In this document: piece by piece, positions 43,021 through 52,345 of the stretch
Layout of the letters: every line of letters begins with the position of its first letter
How positions within the stretch are numbered: position 1 is the stretch's first letter
Source: JBBCJM01 sp037190175
GTDB lineage: Bacteria > Pseudomonadota > Alphaproteobacteria > Rhodobacterales > Rhodobacteraceae
Direction of reading: 5' to 3'
Assembly: GCA_037190175.1 (NCBI GenBank)
Contig: JBBCJM010000004.1
Coordinates: 1-64,000 of the forward strand
Length of the DNA: 64,000 nucleotides
The notes under the pieces: generated by a model
Told to the model about the DNA's origin: nothing
The model's database searches: none
What the model saw: only the letters and a program-made list of their open reading frames with translations
Program-made: the position numbers and the translations under genes

Positions 43021-44700
43021 TCAGTGCCCTCGCTTCGTCACCTTGCCCTCGCGAAGATCCCGCTCTGCCAGCGCCGGATCGCGGGACGCCGGATCGCCGT
43101 AGCCCCCCCCGCCCGGCGTCAGCACGGTCAGCACGTCGCCCGCCTCCATGGTGATGCCGGCCGCCTTGCAGGGCAGCTTCTCCACCCGGCCGTCGGTGCG
43201 GGTCAGGACGAACTCGCCCGGCCTGGCCTCGCCGCCGCCGAAGATGCCGCGGGGCGAGAAGCGGTGACGCTCGGCGCGGACCGAGAGGTCCAGCGGGCTC
43301 AGCGCGCGGATGTCGCGGCGCAGGCCCAGCCCGCCGCGGAACCGGCCCTCGCCGCCCGAATCCGCCCGCAGTTCGTAGCGTTCCACCCGCAGCGGGAACT
43401 GCATCTCCATCGCCTCGATGGGGGTGTTGTTCAGGTTGGCGACCGGGAAATCCACCACGTCCGGCCCGTCCGACCCGTTGCGCCCGCCCCAGCCGCCCGG
43501 CAGCGGTTCGGACTTGTAGAAGAACTTGCCGGTCGCGGGGTCGGTGCCGGACATGCGGTAGATCGCGACCTGCCCGTGGTCCTGCGCCACCGCCCGGTCG
43601 GGCAGCGCCTCGCCCAGCGCCCCCATGATCACGTTCGAGATCCGCGCCTGCGTCTCGGGCCGCGAGCTGACCGACCCAGGGGGGTTGGGGTTGAGCAGCG
43701 AGCCTTGGGGCAGGATGATCTCCACCGCGTCATAGCAGCCCTCGTTGTTGGGGATCTCGTCGCGCGGGTCGAGAAATATCTTCAGCGCAGCATAGATGGC
43801 CGACAGCGAGTTGGCGACCGGGCAGTTCAGCGAGCCGCGGACCTGCCGCGACGTGCCGGTGAAGTCGACGGTCAGCGTCTCGCCCTGCACGGTGATCGCC
43901 ACGCGGATCGGGATCGGAGTGTCGTCGAACCCGTCGTCGTCCAGCACGTCCTCGTAGTCATAGATGCCGTCCGGGATCTCGGCGATCAGGCGGCGGAACC
44001 CGACCCGCGTGCGCTCGATCAGCTCCGAGACCGCCTGGTGGACCGTCTCCTCGCCGAAGCGCGTCAGCGTCTCGTCGTAGCGCACCGCGCCGGTGCTGAG
44101 CGAGGCCAGCTGCGCCCGCACGTCGCCCACCACCGAATCCGGCTTGCGCGAGTTGGCCTTGATGATCGCCATCAGCGTCTGGTTCATCTCGCCCGCCGTC
44201 ATCAGGTGCATGGGCGGGATCAGCAGCCCTTCCTGGAAGATCTCGGTGGACAGCGGCGGGGTGCTGCCCGGCAGCATCCCGCCCACGTCGGTCTGGTGCG
44301 CATAGCTGCAGCCGAAGCCCGACAGCCGCCCCTCGCGGTAATAGGGCATGACCAGGATGAAGTCGGGCGGATGCGAGCCGCCGTAATAGGCGTGGTTCAG
44401 GATGAACACGTCGCCCGGCTGCATCCTGTCGGGCGGCATCCACTTCAGCACCTCCTTGACCGCCACGCTCGATCCGGCCAGCTGCACCGGCAGCGAGACC
44501 GCCTGGGCGATCAGCCGGCCCGAGGGGTCGAACAGCGAGCTCGAGGCGTCGCCCACCTCGCGGATGGCCTGCGAATGGGCCGTGCGCTCCAGCGTCGTCT
44601 GCATCTCCTGCGCGATGCCGTTCAGCGCGTTCTTCACCAGCTCGACGGTGACGACATCGACGGGCCGGGCCGCCGCCTGCGGATGGACTGCGACTGCCAC
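43021..44700 (-). CDS. hyuB: Hydantoinase B/oxoprolinase-family subunit
   Basis: A 559-residue HyuB/OplaH-B protein. Landmarks are TLERTAHSQAIREVGD, VFILNHAYYGGSHPPDF, AHQTDVGGMLPGS, LNCPVANSLSAIYAAL and the C-terminal LTPGGGGYGDP. GTG at 44700 is the preferred start because GGAGG lies 7 nt upstream; a TTG at 44706 overlapping the hyuA stop is too close to that site. It works with HyuA in ATP-dependent hydrolysis of hydantoins, 5-oxoproline or lactams, or in carboxylation in related complexes. Confidence 0.9.
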   Translation of the reverse strand: MAVAVHPQAAARPVDVVTVELVKNALNGIAQEMQTTLERTAHSQAIREVGDASSSLFDPSGRLIAQAVSLPVQLAGSSVAVKEVLKWMPPDRMQPGDVFILNHAYYGGSHPPDFILVMPYYREGRLSGFGCSYAHQTDVGGMLPGSTPPLSTEIFQEGLLIPPMHLMTAGEMNQTLMAIIKANSRKPDSVVGDVRAQLASLSTGAVRYDETLTRFGEETVHQAVSELIERTRVGFRRLIAEIPDGIYDYEDVLDDDGFDDTPIPIRVAITVQGETLTVDFTGTSRQVRGSLNCPVANSLSAIYAALKIFLDPRDEIPNNEGCYDAVEIILPQGSLLNPNPPGSVSSRPETQARISNVIMGALGEALPDRAVAQDHGQVAIYRMSGTDPATGKFFYKSEPLPGGWGGRNGSDGPDVVDFPVANLNNTPIEAMEMQFPLRVERYELRADSGGEGRFRGGLGLRRDIRALSPLDLSVRAERHRFSPRGIFGGGEARPGEFVLTRTDGRVEKLPCKAAGITMEAGDVLTVLTPGGGGYGDPASRDPALAERDLREGKVTKRGH

Positions 44701-44702
44701 GC

Positions 44703-46790
44703 TCAAGCCTCCACGCTGATCACGATGTTCTCCAGCTCGTCGATCTCCACCGCGCAGCGGGGCGGGATCACGGTGGTCGATCCGTATTCCTCGACGATGG
44801 CCGGGCCAGCGAAGCGGTGGCCGGGCAGCAGATCCTCGCGGCGATAGACGGCGACCTGCTGCGGGGCGGTCCCGTTGGGGAACAGCGCCATGCGCGAGCC
44901 CGCCGCCGGGGCGGCGCCCTGGCCGTGCCCCCGCCCCGCGTGCAGCGCCACCACGTCGGTCTTGCGCAGCGCGGTCATCCGCAGCGAAAGGATTTCGATC
45001 TCGCCCTCGGGGTCGTGGTAGCGGTACTGCATCTGGTGCTGCTCGTCGAACTGGCGCTTCAGCTCGGCCCGCCAGCCCTCGGCATCGAGGCCCGCCAGCC
45101 CGGCGATGGAAACGGTCAGCTCGTACCCCTGCCCGACATAGCGCATGTCCATCGAGGGCTCGAGGCTGAGCGTTGCGGTCGCCGAGCCTTCCAGCGCCGC
45201 GAGGGCGCCCCCCGCCTCCTCGCGCAGCTCGTCCAGCGTCCGTTGCAGCCGGGCGCCGTCCAGCTCGGACAGCACGCCACCGAACTGGCGCTGGAAGTCG
45301 TAGCGCGAATCCGCGATCAGCGCGCCGAAGGCGTTGACGTTGCCGGGCGCGGGGGGGATCACCACCTGCGGGATGCCGGCCTGCCGGGCCAGGGTGACCG
45401 CGTGCACCGGCCCCGCGCCGCCGAAGCCGATCAGGGTGCAGGTGCGCGGGTCGATGCCGCGCTGGGTGGTGACCAGCCGGATCGCCGCCTCCATGTCGAA
45501 GTTGGCGATGCGCAGGATGCCCAGCGCCGTCTCGGTGGTGGTCATCCCCAGCCGGTCGCCCAGCCGCTCCTGGATCGCGGCGCGGGCGCCCTCGATATCC
45601 AGCCGCATCTTGCCGCCGATCAGCTCGTCCGGGTAGTAGCCCACCACCGCGTTGGCGTCGGTGATGGTGGGCTGGGTGCCGCCGCGGTCATAGCAGATCG
45701 GACCGGGGCGCGAGCCGGCGCTGCGCGGCCCCACGTGCAGCAGCCCGCCCTCGTCCATCCAGGCGATGGTGCCGCCGCCGCCGCTGATCTCGATCAGGTC
45801 GACCACCGGCGCGCGCACCGGCAGCCGTTCCACGAACAGGGTGTTCTGCGTCTTGAAGGTGCCGTTCTCGATATAGGCGGCCTTGGCGGTGGTGCCGCCC
45901 ATGTCCAGCGCGATGACCCGCGGCAGCCGGCTGGCCTCGGCGATATGCGCCGCGGCGATCACGCCGCAGGCCGGGCCGGATTCCACGGTCTGCGACGGGC
46001 GCGCCGCCGCGTCGCGGATCGCCATCGTCCCGCCGCCGGAATGGATGACGTCCAGCCGGCCGCGGAAGTCGTGCTCGTCGCGCAGGCGCCGCTCCAGATC
46101 CTCGTAGTAGGTCGTCACCTCGGGCTTCACATAGGCGTCGATGACCGTGGTGCTGGCGCGTTCGTACTCGCGGAACTCGGGGTTCACCGCCGAGGAGATC
46201 GACACGAAGGCCTGCGGATAGATCTCGGCGATCAGCTCGGCCACCCGCTGCTCGTGCCGGGGGTTCAGGAACGAGAACAGGAACACCACCGCGATGGCCT
46301 GGCAGCCCGCATCGCGCAGCGTTGCGACCGCGGCGCGCACCGCGTCCTCGTCCAGCGGCACCAGCACCCGGCCCTCGGCATCCACCCGCTCGGGCACCTC
46401 CAGCCGCAGGTCGCGCGGCACCAGCGGCTTGGCCTTGTCGTAGAGCATGTCGTAGAGCCGGTCGCGGCGGGTGCGCTGGATCTCCAGCACGTCGCGGAAG
46501 CCCGCGGTGGTGATCAGCCCCACCCGCGCCCCCTTCTTCTCGGCGACCACGTTGGCGGCGACGGTGGAGCTGTGCACCAGATGCTCGACATCCGCGAAGG
46601 TCGCGTTCATCTGCGACAGCGCCTCGACCCCCGCGGCGATCACGCCGTCGGCGAAGGTGGGTGGCGTCGAGGGCACCTTGGAGAACAGGAGCCGGCCGGC
46701 CCCGTCGTCCCAGACGGCGCCGTCGGTGAAGGTGCCGCCCACGTCGATGCCGATGCGCAGCGCGCGCCGGGTTTGCTTCTGACCTGTCAT
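44703..46790 (-). CDS. hyuA: Hydantoinase A/oxoprolinase-family ATPase subunit
   Basis: A 695-residue ASKHA-fold protein. The first ATP motif is RIGIDVGGTFTDGAV, a second is VIALDMGGTTAKAAYI, and LIGFGGAGPVHAV and FGALIADSRYDF follow. It begins 2 nt after the methyltransferase-like gene, and its stop overlaps the region of the hyuB start. Paired with HyuB it would open a cyclic amide or similar bond using ATP. Related pairs are N-methylhydantoinase, 5-oxoprolinase, caprolactamase and acetone/acetophenone carboxylase, so the exact reaction is open. Confidence 0.9.
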   Translation of the reverse strand: MTGQKQTRRALRIGIDVGGTFTDGAVWDDGAGRLLFSKVPSTPPTFADGVIAAGVEALSQMNATFADVEHLVHSSTVAANVVAEKKGARVGLITTAGFRDVLEIQRTRRDRLYDMLYDKAKPLVPRDLRLEVPERVDAEGRVLVPLDEDAVRAAVATLRDAGCQAIAVVFLFSFLNPRHEQRVAELIAEIYPQAFVSISSAVNPEFREYERASTTVIDAYVKPEVTTYYEDLERRLRDEHDFRGRLDVIHSGGGTMAIRDAAARPSQTVESGPACGVIAAAHIAEASRLPRVIALDMGGTTAKAAYIENGTFKTQNTLFVERLPVRAPVVDLIEISGGGGTIAWMDEGGLLHVGPRSAGSRPGPICYDRGGTQPTITDANAVVGYYPDELIGGKMRLDIEGARAAIQERLGDRLGMTTTETALGILRIANFDMEAAIRLVTTQRGIDPRTCTLIGFGGAGPVHAVTLARQAGIPQVVIPPAPGNVNAFGALIADSRYDFQRQFGGVLSELDGARLQRTLDELREEAGGALAALEGSATATLSLEPSMDMRYVGQGYELTVSIAGLAGLDAEGWRAELKRQFDEQHQMQYRYHDPEGEIEILSLRMTALRKTDVVALHAGRGHGQGAAPAAGSRMALFPNGTAPQQVAVYRREDLLPGHRFAGPAIVEEYGSTTVIPPRCAVEIDELENIVISVEA

Positions 46791-46792
46791 GA

Positions 46793-47656
46793 TTACCTGC
46801 GCACGCCGTCGACGATGGCCATCGTCTTGTATTCCCAGAGATGCGGCTCGATCAGCACCTCCTGCGCGGCCTTCACGACCTCGTGCAGCGGAGCGGCGAG
46901 CCAGTTGGCCTTCTGGTATTCGAAGGCCTGCTCCACCGGCACGCGCCTGGCCCCCGCCCAGGTCACGAAGATGCGCAGGAGCCAGGCCAGCTGCGGATCC
47001 TGCTTGGCCAGCTCGAAGGTCATCGGCGTCGGGCCGTATTCGACCAGCACCAGCCGCCCGCCCGGCTTGATCAGCCGGGTCAGAGCGCGGAACTCGGGCA
47101 CGTAGTCGTCGCAGTGGTGCATCTGGCTGGCGATCACCGCGTCGAACTCGCCCTCGGCATAGTTCGAGGCGAATTCGCGGTAGATCCCCCATTGCCGGGT
47201 GGTGCTGTTGCGGGCCTTGACATAGGGGCGCACCTCCAGCGGCACGACCTCCACCCCCGCGGGCAGGACCTCGCGCGCCACGTCGAGCAGGCCGGTGGGC
47301 TCCAGCGCCTCGGCGATCAGCAGCACCCGCCCGCCCGGGGGCACGCGCGCCTTGATGAAGCCCATCTGGTGGAATTCGCGCTCGGGCTTCAGGAAGGCGG
47401 CGGTGGAGAACCGCTTTCCGAACAGCGGCTGCCGGTAATATTCGGCCATTTCCGCGAGGGATTCGAAAAGCGTATCGTCCCCTTCCGTCAGGCCGGTCCT
47501 GTCCCGGCCCGGATCCAGTTCGAGCCAGGGCTGGGAACTTCGAAAGACCTCATCGGTGATGATCGTCCTGGTTTCGTCCGGCTTGCCCATGATATCCATC
47601 CCCCGGACCGCTTTGGCCATTTCTGGCCGAAGCCGAAAGGTCCGGCCGTTTTCCAT
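46793..47656 (-). CDS. Class I methyltransferase-like protein with atypical SAM motif
   Basis: A 287-residue protein. A Rossmann-like core starts near residue 108 with VLLIAEALEPTG where class I methyltransferases usually have a D-x-G-x-G motif. The later motifs are normal: FDAVIASQMHHCDDYVPEFRALTRLIKPGGRLVLVEYG, seen in parts. The N-terminal ~100 residues are helical and the C-terminal part has a HLWEYKTM end. It is the first gene of the 11-gene leftward run. It may be a methyltransferase, a corrinoid- or folate-linked helper, or a non-catalytic relative. Confidence 0.68.
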   Translation of the reverse strand: MENGRTFRLRPEMAKAVRGMDIMGKPDETRTIITDEVFRSSQPWLELDPGRDRTGLTEGDDTLFESLAEMAEYYRQPLFGKRFSTAAFLKPEREFHQMGFIKARVPPGGRVLLIAEALEPTGLLDVAREVLPAGVEVVPLEVRPYVKARNSTTRQWGIYREFASNYAEGEFDAVIASQMHHCDDYVPEFRALTRLIKPGGRLVLVEYGPTPMTFELAKQDPQLAWLLRIFVTWAGARRVPVEQAFEYQKANWLAAPLHEVVKAAQEVLIEPHLWEYKTMAIVDGVRR

Positions 47657-47697
47657 GCGTTCTCCCAGGGCGATGGAAGCATCCCGCTCGGGGGCCG

Positions 47698-47740
47698 ATC
47701 AATCTCGCAGATCCGGGGCGGCGATAGGAAGCACCTATCG
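47698..47740. promoter_or_regulatory. Two-part LysR operator, copy 1
   Basis: ATC-N9-GAT (47698-47712), the classic LTTR box, is followed by a perfect dyad CGATAGG-N5-CCTATCG (47722-47740), which also has T-N11-A form. It sits between the 11-gene run (start 47656) and the divergent lysR (start 47855). The first 32 bases from 47697 match copy 2 at 52464 at 29 positions, with the same 24-bp offset between the two boxes. Confidence 0.75.
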
Positions 47741-47854
47741 GGCACGCCCCGCGCCCGCCGGCCAGCGCCCCGCAGGCCGCCGCGGCATTGACACCATGGC
47801 TGAACCTTCTAGCCTTGGGTCCCTTGGCACCAGCTCTCGGGGGCCCGGCCGGCC

Positions 47855-48757
47855 GTGGATATCAGACAGCTCCGCTACTTCGTCGTGCTGGCCAAGGAAC
47901 TGCACTTCGGCCGCGCCGCCGAGAAGCTGGGGATCGCGCAACCCTCGCTGAGCGCACAGGTTCAGGCGCTGGAGGCCAGCCTCGGGGCCCAGCTTCTGAC
48001 CCGCGGCCCCCGGGCGGTGACGCTGACCACCGCGGGCGCGATCTTCCTGGAGGAGGCGCGCCTGACGCTGGCCCAGGCGGACCGGGCCATCGCGGTCGGC
48101 CGCCGCGCCGGGCGGGGCGAGATCGGCACCGTCCGCATCGGCCTTGCGCTGGGCAGCACGCTGTCGGGCGCGCCCTCGATCATCATCGCGCAGTTCCGCG
48201 AGCGTTTCCCGGATATCGACATCCAGCTTTCGATCATGCCGCCGAACCGGCAGATCGACGGGCTGCGGAACCGGACCATCGACGTGGGCTTCCTGCTGCC
48301 CCCCTCGTCCATGCCCGACGATATCGAGGTGATCGGGCTGCAATTCGAGAAGCCCGCCATCGCGCTTTGCGCCGACCATCCGCTGGCGCGAAAGCCCACG
48401 CTGGAAGCCGCGGATCTGGCGGACGAGCCCTTTCTGGTCATGCATCCCGAAAGTTCCAACAGCATCTACGAGGCGACGATCCAGCTCGGCAAGCACGGCC
48501 GGTTTTCCCCGCGCATCACGCGGATCGAGTACGATCTGGTCGCGCTGCTGAGCCTGGTCGGCGCGGGGTTCGGCGTGATCCTGGTCTCCGAGGCCGTGCA
48601 GCGGATCGCCATGCCGAACGTGGTGTTCCGCCCGCTCGTGGGGTTCCAGGCCAATACCGAGATAGCGGCAGCCTATCGGCGCGACGAGACAGCCAAGCCG
48701 GTCAGGCCGCTGCTGCAGTTCTGCGCCCGGTACTCGAGCGGCGGCGGCGCGACCTGA
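47855..48757 (+). CDS. LysR-family transcriptional regulator (of the hyu/TTT regulon)
   Basis: A 300-residue LTTR of the BenM/CatM-like branch. The HTH is at 1-60 (IRQLRYFVVLAKELHFGRAAEKLGIAQPSLS, in parts) and the effector domain is from about 91 (VRIGLALGSTLSGAP). GTG start at 47855. It diverges from the 11-gene run and has a dyad operator in the gap, the standard LTTR layout. The repeated operator at 52465 suggests it also controls the TTT importer and the demethylase (inference). The effector is probably the imported carboxylate. Confidence 0.88.
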   Translation: MDIRQLRYFVVLAKELHFGRAAEKLGIAQPSLSAQVQALEASLGAQLLTRGPRAVTLTTAGAIFLEEARLTLAQADRAIAVGRRAGRGEIGTVRIGLALGSTLSGAPSIIIAQFRERFPDIDIQLSIMPPNRQIDGLRNRTIDVGFLLPPSSMPDDIEVIGLQFEKPAIALCADHPLARKPTLEAADLADEPFLVMHPESSNSIYEATIQLGKHGRFSPRITRIEYDLVALLSLVGAGFGVILVSEAVQRIAMPNVVFRPLVGFQANTEIAAAYRRDETAKPVRPLLQFCARYSSGGGAT

Positions 48758-48796
48758 CCGCGCGCGCCCACCCGCCGCCCTTCCGGCCGGCGGGGC

Positions 48797-50851
48797 TCAG
48801 AAGATGTCCATCCAGCGCGCGCGGGTCAGCGAGGGGAACATCCCGCCCAGCACGCTGTCCGGCCAGACCAGGCGAAGCCCCACATGCAGCACCAGGTAGG
48901 TGAGCGCGAAGAAGCCCAGGCTGTAGGCCAGCGGCGCGAGCCAGCCGGTCCTGCCCTCGATCTTGATGAAGGCGAAGATGAAGATCGCCATGGCCAGCAT
49001 GAAGCCCACGAGCCAGGCGCTGACCAGGAACAGCGCCAGAAGCCCGACCAGCGTCGCCGAGCGGATCGCCAGGTCGCGGCGGCTGACGCCCGCCACGTCC
49101 TCGTTGCCGATGTCCATGCCGCCCGCGCCGGTATCGGCCTGGGCGAAGACATGGCGGCCCAGCAGATGCATGATCAGGAACACCAGCCCGGCGATGCCGA
49201 TGGCCGTCGGATAGTAGCGCGCATAGTAGGGCCAGCCCGAGGAGGACACGAGGACCCACACGAAGAAGGCCAGCAGCAGGGCCAGGAAGATCGTGTTGGC
49301 CTCCATCCGGGGCAGCTGGGGCTGGAAGGCGAAGCCCTTGCGCGTGCCGTCCTCGTCGCGCGCGCGCAGGATCCGGACCAGGTGGCGGATCAGCGGGTTC
49401 AGCACGAAGAACAGCGCCATCAGCAGCAGCACCACGACGATGGGCCGGCTGAGCCAGTCCATCCCGTAGCGGGTGACGCTGATGAAGGCATAGCGTTCGG
49501 CAATGGCGCCCAGCACGAACCCCAGGATCAGCGGCGGCCGCGGCCAGCCCAGGAGCTTCATGACCAGCCCGATCAGGCCGAACAGGAACAGCAGGCCCAG
49601 GTCCTCCCAGCTGTTGCTGGCCTGGAAAGCGCCGACGAAGACCAGCGACAGCACGATCGGCGCCAGGATATGCACCGGCACCAGCGCCATCCGGGCCAGA
49701 TAGCCCGCGAAGAGGAAACAGATCGTCGCGCCCAGGATGTTGGCGACCGCGACCGACCAGACCATCGTGTAGGTCAGGTCCAGGTTCTTGCTCAGCATGT
49801 CCGGCCCGGGATTGATCCCGTGGATCACGAAGGCGCCCAGCAGGATGGCCATCGAGGCGCCGCCGGGGATGCCGAAGGCGATGGTGGGCACCAGCGCGCC
49901 GCCCGCATTGGCGTTGTTGGCGGATTCCGGCGCAATCACGCCGCGCACGTCGCCCTTGCCGAAGGTCTCGGCCGCGCCCTTCTCGGTCGACCGGGCATGG
50001 GCATAGGTGATCCAGTCGATGACCGCCGAGCCGACGCCCGGCATGGCGCCCAGCACCGCGCCAATGCCCGAGCAGCGCAGGACCAGGAACCAGTTCCTGA
50101 ACGTGGCCCTGATCCAGGCGACCTGCGCCATGGGGCTGGTGTCCTGGAAGGTCCGGGCGATCTTGACCCGGCCGAGGACCAGCGTGGCGATCTCGGGGAT
50201 GGCGAACAGCCCCAGCGCCACCACGACGATCGACATGCCGTCATAGAGGTAGATCGAGCCGAAGGTCCATCGCAGCGTCGCGGTCTGGCTGTCCTCGCCG
50301 ATCGTGCTCATCCACAGCCCCACGCAGGCCATGATCAGCCCCTTCATCGGCGAGGTGCCGGACAGGACCGAGACCAGCGACAGGCCCATCACGATGACCG
50401 CCAACAGTTCCGGCGTGGCGAGCGACAGCATGAGCGGGCGCAGCACGGGCACCGAGATGCCCAGCACCAGCGCGCCGAACAGCCCGCCGATGAGCGAGGC
50501 CGAGAAGGCGGCGCCCAGCGCCTCGGGCGCCCGGCCCTGGCGGGCCATGGGGTAGCCATCGACGATGGTCGCCTGCGCCGCCACGGTGCCCGGCACCCCG
50601 AACATGACCGAGGGGATGGTGTCCGACGTCGCGGTGACCGACAGCAGCCCCAGCAGCATGGCCAGGGCGCTGGTGGTGTCCATGTCGTAGGTGAAGGGCA
50701 GGAGCATGGTCAGGCCCATCAGCCCCCCCAGCCCCGGCACCACGCCCAGCACCAGCCCGAGCAGCACGCCCGCGAAGAGATAGACCAGCCGCTCCAGCAT
50801 GAACAGCTGCATGCCGGCTGACAGGGCGACCGAGAACACGTCCGTTTCCAT
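48797..50851 (-). CDS. tctA: Tripartite tricarboxylate transporter, fused TctA-TctB membrane protein
   Basis: A 684-residue membrane protein. Residues ~1-495 are TctA with about 11 helices; GVVPGLGGLMGLTMLLPFTY, GVPGTVAAQATIVDGYPMA and GAMPGVGSAVIDWITYAHA are the conserved loops. Residues ~510-684 carry four more helices resembling TctB, normally a separate small subunit. The ATG at 50851 follows AGGA; a TTG one codon earlier is less likely. It imports the ligand delivered by TctC (51293) using the cation gradient. Convergent with the lysR gene. Confidence 0.88.
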   Translation of the reverse strand: METDVFSVALSAGMQLFMLERLVYLFAGVLLGLVLGVVPGLGGLMGLTMLLPFTYDMDTTSALAMLLGLLSVTATSDTIPSVMFGVPGTVAAQATIVDGYPMARQGRAPEALGAAFSASLIGGLFGALVLGISVPVLRPLMLSLATPELLAVIVMGLSLVSVLSGTSPMKGLIMACVGLWMSTIGEDSQTATLRWTFGSIYLYDGMSIVVVALGLFAIPEIATLVLGRVKIARTFQDTSPMAQVAWIRATFRNWFLVLRCSGIGAVLGAMPGVGSAVIDWITYAHARSTEKGAAETFGKGDVRGVIAPESANNANAGGALVPTIAFGIPGGASMAILLGAFVIHGINPGPDMLSKNLDLTYTMVWSVAVANILGATICFLFAGYLARMALVPVHILAPIVLSLVFVGAFQASNSWEDLGLLFLFGLIGLVMKLLGWPRPPLILGFVLGAIAERYAFISVTRYGMDWLSRPIVVVLLLMALFFVLNPLIRHLVRILRARDEDGTRKGFAFQPQLPRMEANTIFLALLLAFFVWVLVSSSGWPYYARYYPTAIGIAGLVFLIMHLLGRHVFAQADTGAGGMDIGNEDVAGVSRRDLAIRSATLVGLLALFLVSAWLVGFMLAMAIFIFAFIKIEGRTGWLAPLAYSLGFFALTYLVLHVGLRLVWPDSVLGGMFPSLTRARWMDIF

Positions 50852-51292
50852 CAAGGTCCTGCCTCTGAGGATTTTGTCTTTGGCGTGGCCGCCTCGCGCG
50901 CGCCCGAAAGCCGCCCCCGCGCCGCGGAGGGGGCCGGAGAGGCCCCGGGGCGCTATCGCCGCACGGCCGCGGCCCGTCGGTGGTCAGGCGCCTTCGCAGC
51001 CTGCCCGAGTTCGGGCGGCATCGCCAGCCTTCCGGCGTCGAAGGCCGGGCGCGGCGGCGCCCTGCCGGCGGCGCGGCCGCCGGTCCCTCGCGGGACGGGC
51101 ATCCCGGTCATCCACCCGGCCCGGTCGCCGCCGGCGGTCCCGAAGCGGGCCGCTGCCGGCCGAAGCGCCCCGCAAGCGGTGCTCTGCGTTCCATGCGTTT
51201 CCTCCCGTCACGATGCAGTTGCGGTTGTCCCCGACTGCAAGGCCCGGCACCCCGTCGGCCATTGGGCGCCGGGCCCGTCCCCTTCCCGCGCC
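50852..51292. other. 441-nt gap between tctC and tctA
   Basis: No convincing long gene. The sequence is extremely GC-rich and low in complexity. It is where a separate tctB would normally lie; since TctB is fused to TctA here, it may be a remnant. The only feature with a good translation signal is the short frame at 51108-51194. Confidence 0.5.
51108..51194 (-). CDS. Possible 28-residue leader or remnant ORF
   Basis: ATG at 51194 has an excellent GGGAGG 7 nt upstream and encodes MERRAPLAGRFGRQRPASG followed by nine more residues and a stop. It lies in the tctC-tctA gap. It might be a leader peptide, or the truncated start of a former tctB. No homology recognised. Confidence 0.25.
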   Translation of the reverse strand: MERRAPLAGRFGRQRPASGPPAATGPGG

Positions 51293-52345
51293 CTAGTTCT
51301 GTACCGCGGCGACCAGCTCGAAGTAGAGCGTCCTCGCCGCATCGACCAGTTCGACCGGCGTCGCCAGGATCGCCCGGATCTGGGCGTCCATCTCCTCGCC
51401 GGTGCGCGGGGAAAGGGGCAGTCCGCGGCCCTGGATCTCGGCCAGGAACTCGGGGTCCTGCATCGTGGCGTCGAAGGCGGCGCGCAGCGCCTCGATCCGC
51501 TCGTCGGGCACGCCCTCGGGGGCGATCAGCGACAGCCCGATCACGCCCTGCGACTTGTAGATGTCGAAGAACGCCCGGTCGACGGGCTCCTTGACGAACT
51601 CGCCCAGGGCGGGGACGTCCGGGTGCGAGGGGTGCCGTTCCTCGGTGATCGAGACCAGCGGGATGATCTCGCCCGCGTCGCGCTTGGCCGCCCACAGGAT
51701 GTTGACGTTGGTCCAGGTCGGGGTCATCGCGTCGCTTTCGCCCTGCTCCATCGCCAGCATCAGGCCCGAGGTGCCGTCATAGCCCAGCACGACGCGCATC
51801 TGCGTGCCCGTCAGGTGGTTGATGAGCATGGGCGAGATCGCGAAATGGTCGCGCGGGCCCTGCGAGCCGGCGATCAGCGGCTTGCCGATGGCCTCCTCCA
51901 GCGTCGGGACGCCGGCCTTGTTCGAGACGATCAGCACGTTCGAGACATCCGTCAGCCGGCCGATCCAGTTGAAGGACTCGACCTTGAAGCGGGCCGCCTC
52001 GTGCCCGAAGAGCTCGAAGATGATCAGTTCCCAGGACGGCAGCGACAGGACGGTGCCGTCCTTGGCCGCGGAATCGGCCATGAAGTTCAGGTTGCGGGTG
52101 CCGCCGGCGCCCTCCAGCGGCACCACGTTGATGTTCGGGTTGCCGGGGATGTGCTTGCCCATGTGCCGCGACAGGATCGTGGCATAGGTGCCATAGGTCC
52201 CCGCGATGGTGCCGCCGATGTGAAAGGTCACGTCGCGGCCGCGATAGAAGTCCTCGATCGAGGACTGCGCCGCGGCGGGCAACCCCCCCATGACGAGGCC
52301 GGCCCCCGCAAGCGCGAGGCTTGCGAGAAATGTTCTGCGTGTCAT
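51293..52345 (-). CDS. tctC: Tripartite tricarboxylate transporter, substrate-binding protein
   Basis: A 350-residue periplasmic Bug/TctC-family protein. The N-terminus TRRTFLAS matches a Tat signal, with a hydrophobic stretch and cleavage near AAAQ (residue 27). The mature protein has the VVPLEGAGGTRNLNFM loop and GPRDHFAISPMLINHLTG. It binds an organic acid and delivers it to the TctA-TctB fusion. A LysR-type operator lies 120 nt upstream of its start. Confidence 0.88.
   Translation of the reverse strand: MTRRTFLASLALAGAGLVMGGLPAAAQSSIEDFYRGRDVTFHIGGTIAGTYGTYATILSRHMGKHIPGNPNINVVPLEGAGGTRNLNFMADSAAKDGTVLSLPSWELIIFELFGHEAARFKVESFNWIGRLTDVSNVLIVSNKAGVPTLEEAIGKPLIAGSQGPRDHFAISPMLINHLTGTQMRVVLGYDGTSGLMLAMEQGESDAMTPTWTNVNILWAAKRDAGEIIPLVSITEERHPSHPDVPALGEFVKEPVDRAFFDIYKSQGVIGLSLIAPEGVPDERIEALRAAFDATMQDPEFLAEIQGRGLPLSPRTGEEMDAQIRAILATPVELVDAARTLYFELVAAVQN

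Noticed and set aside
50799..51296. 165-codon plus-strand frame in the tctC-tctA gap
   Set aside because: Arg/Pro-rich low-complexity translation, no ribosome-binding site, and overlap with the start of tctA.
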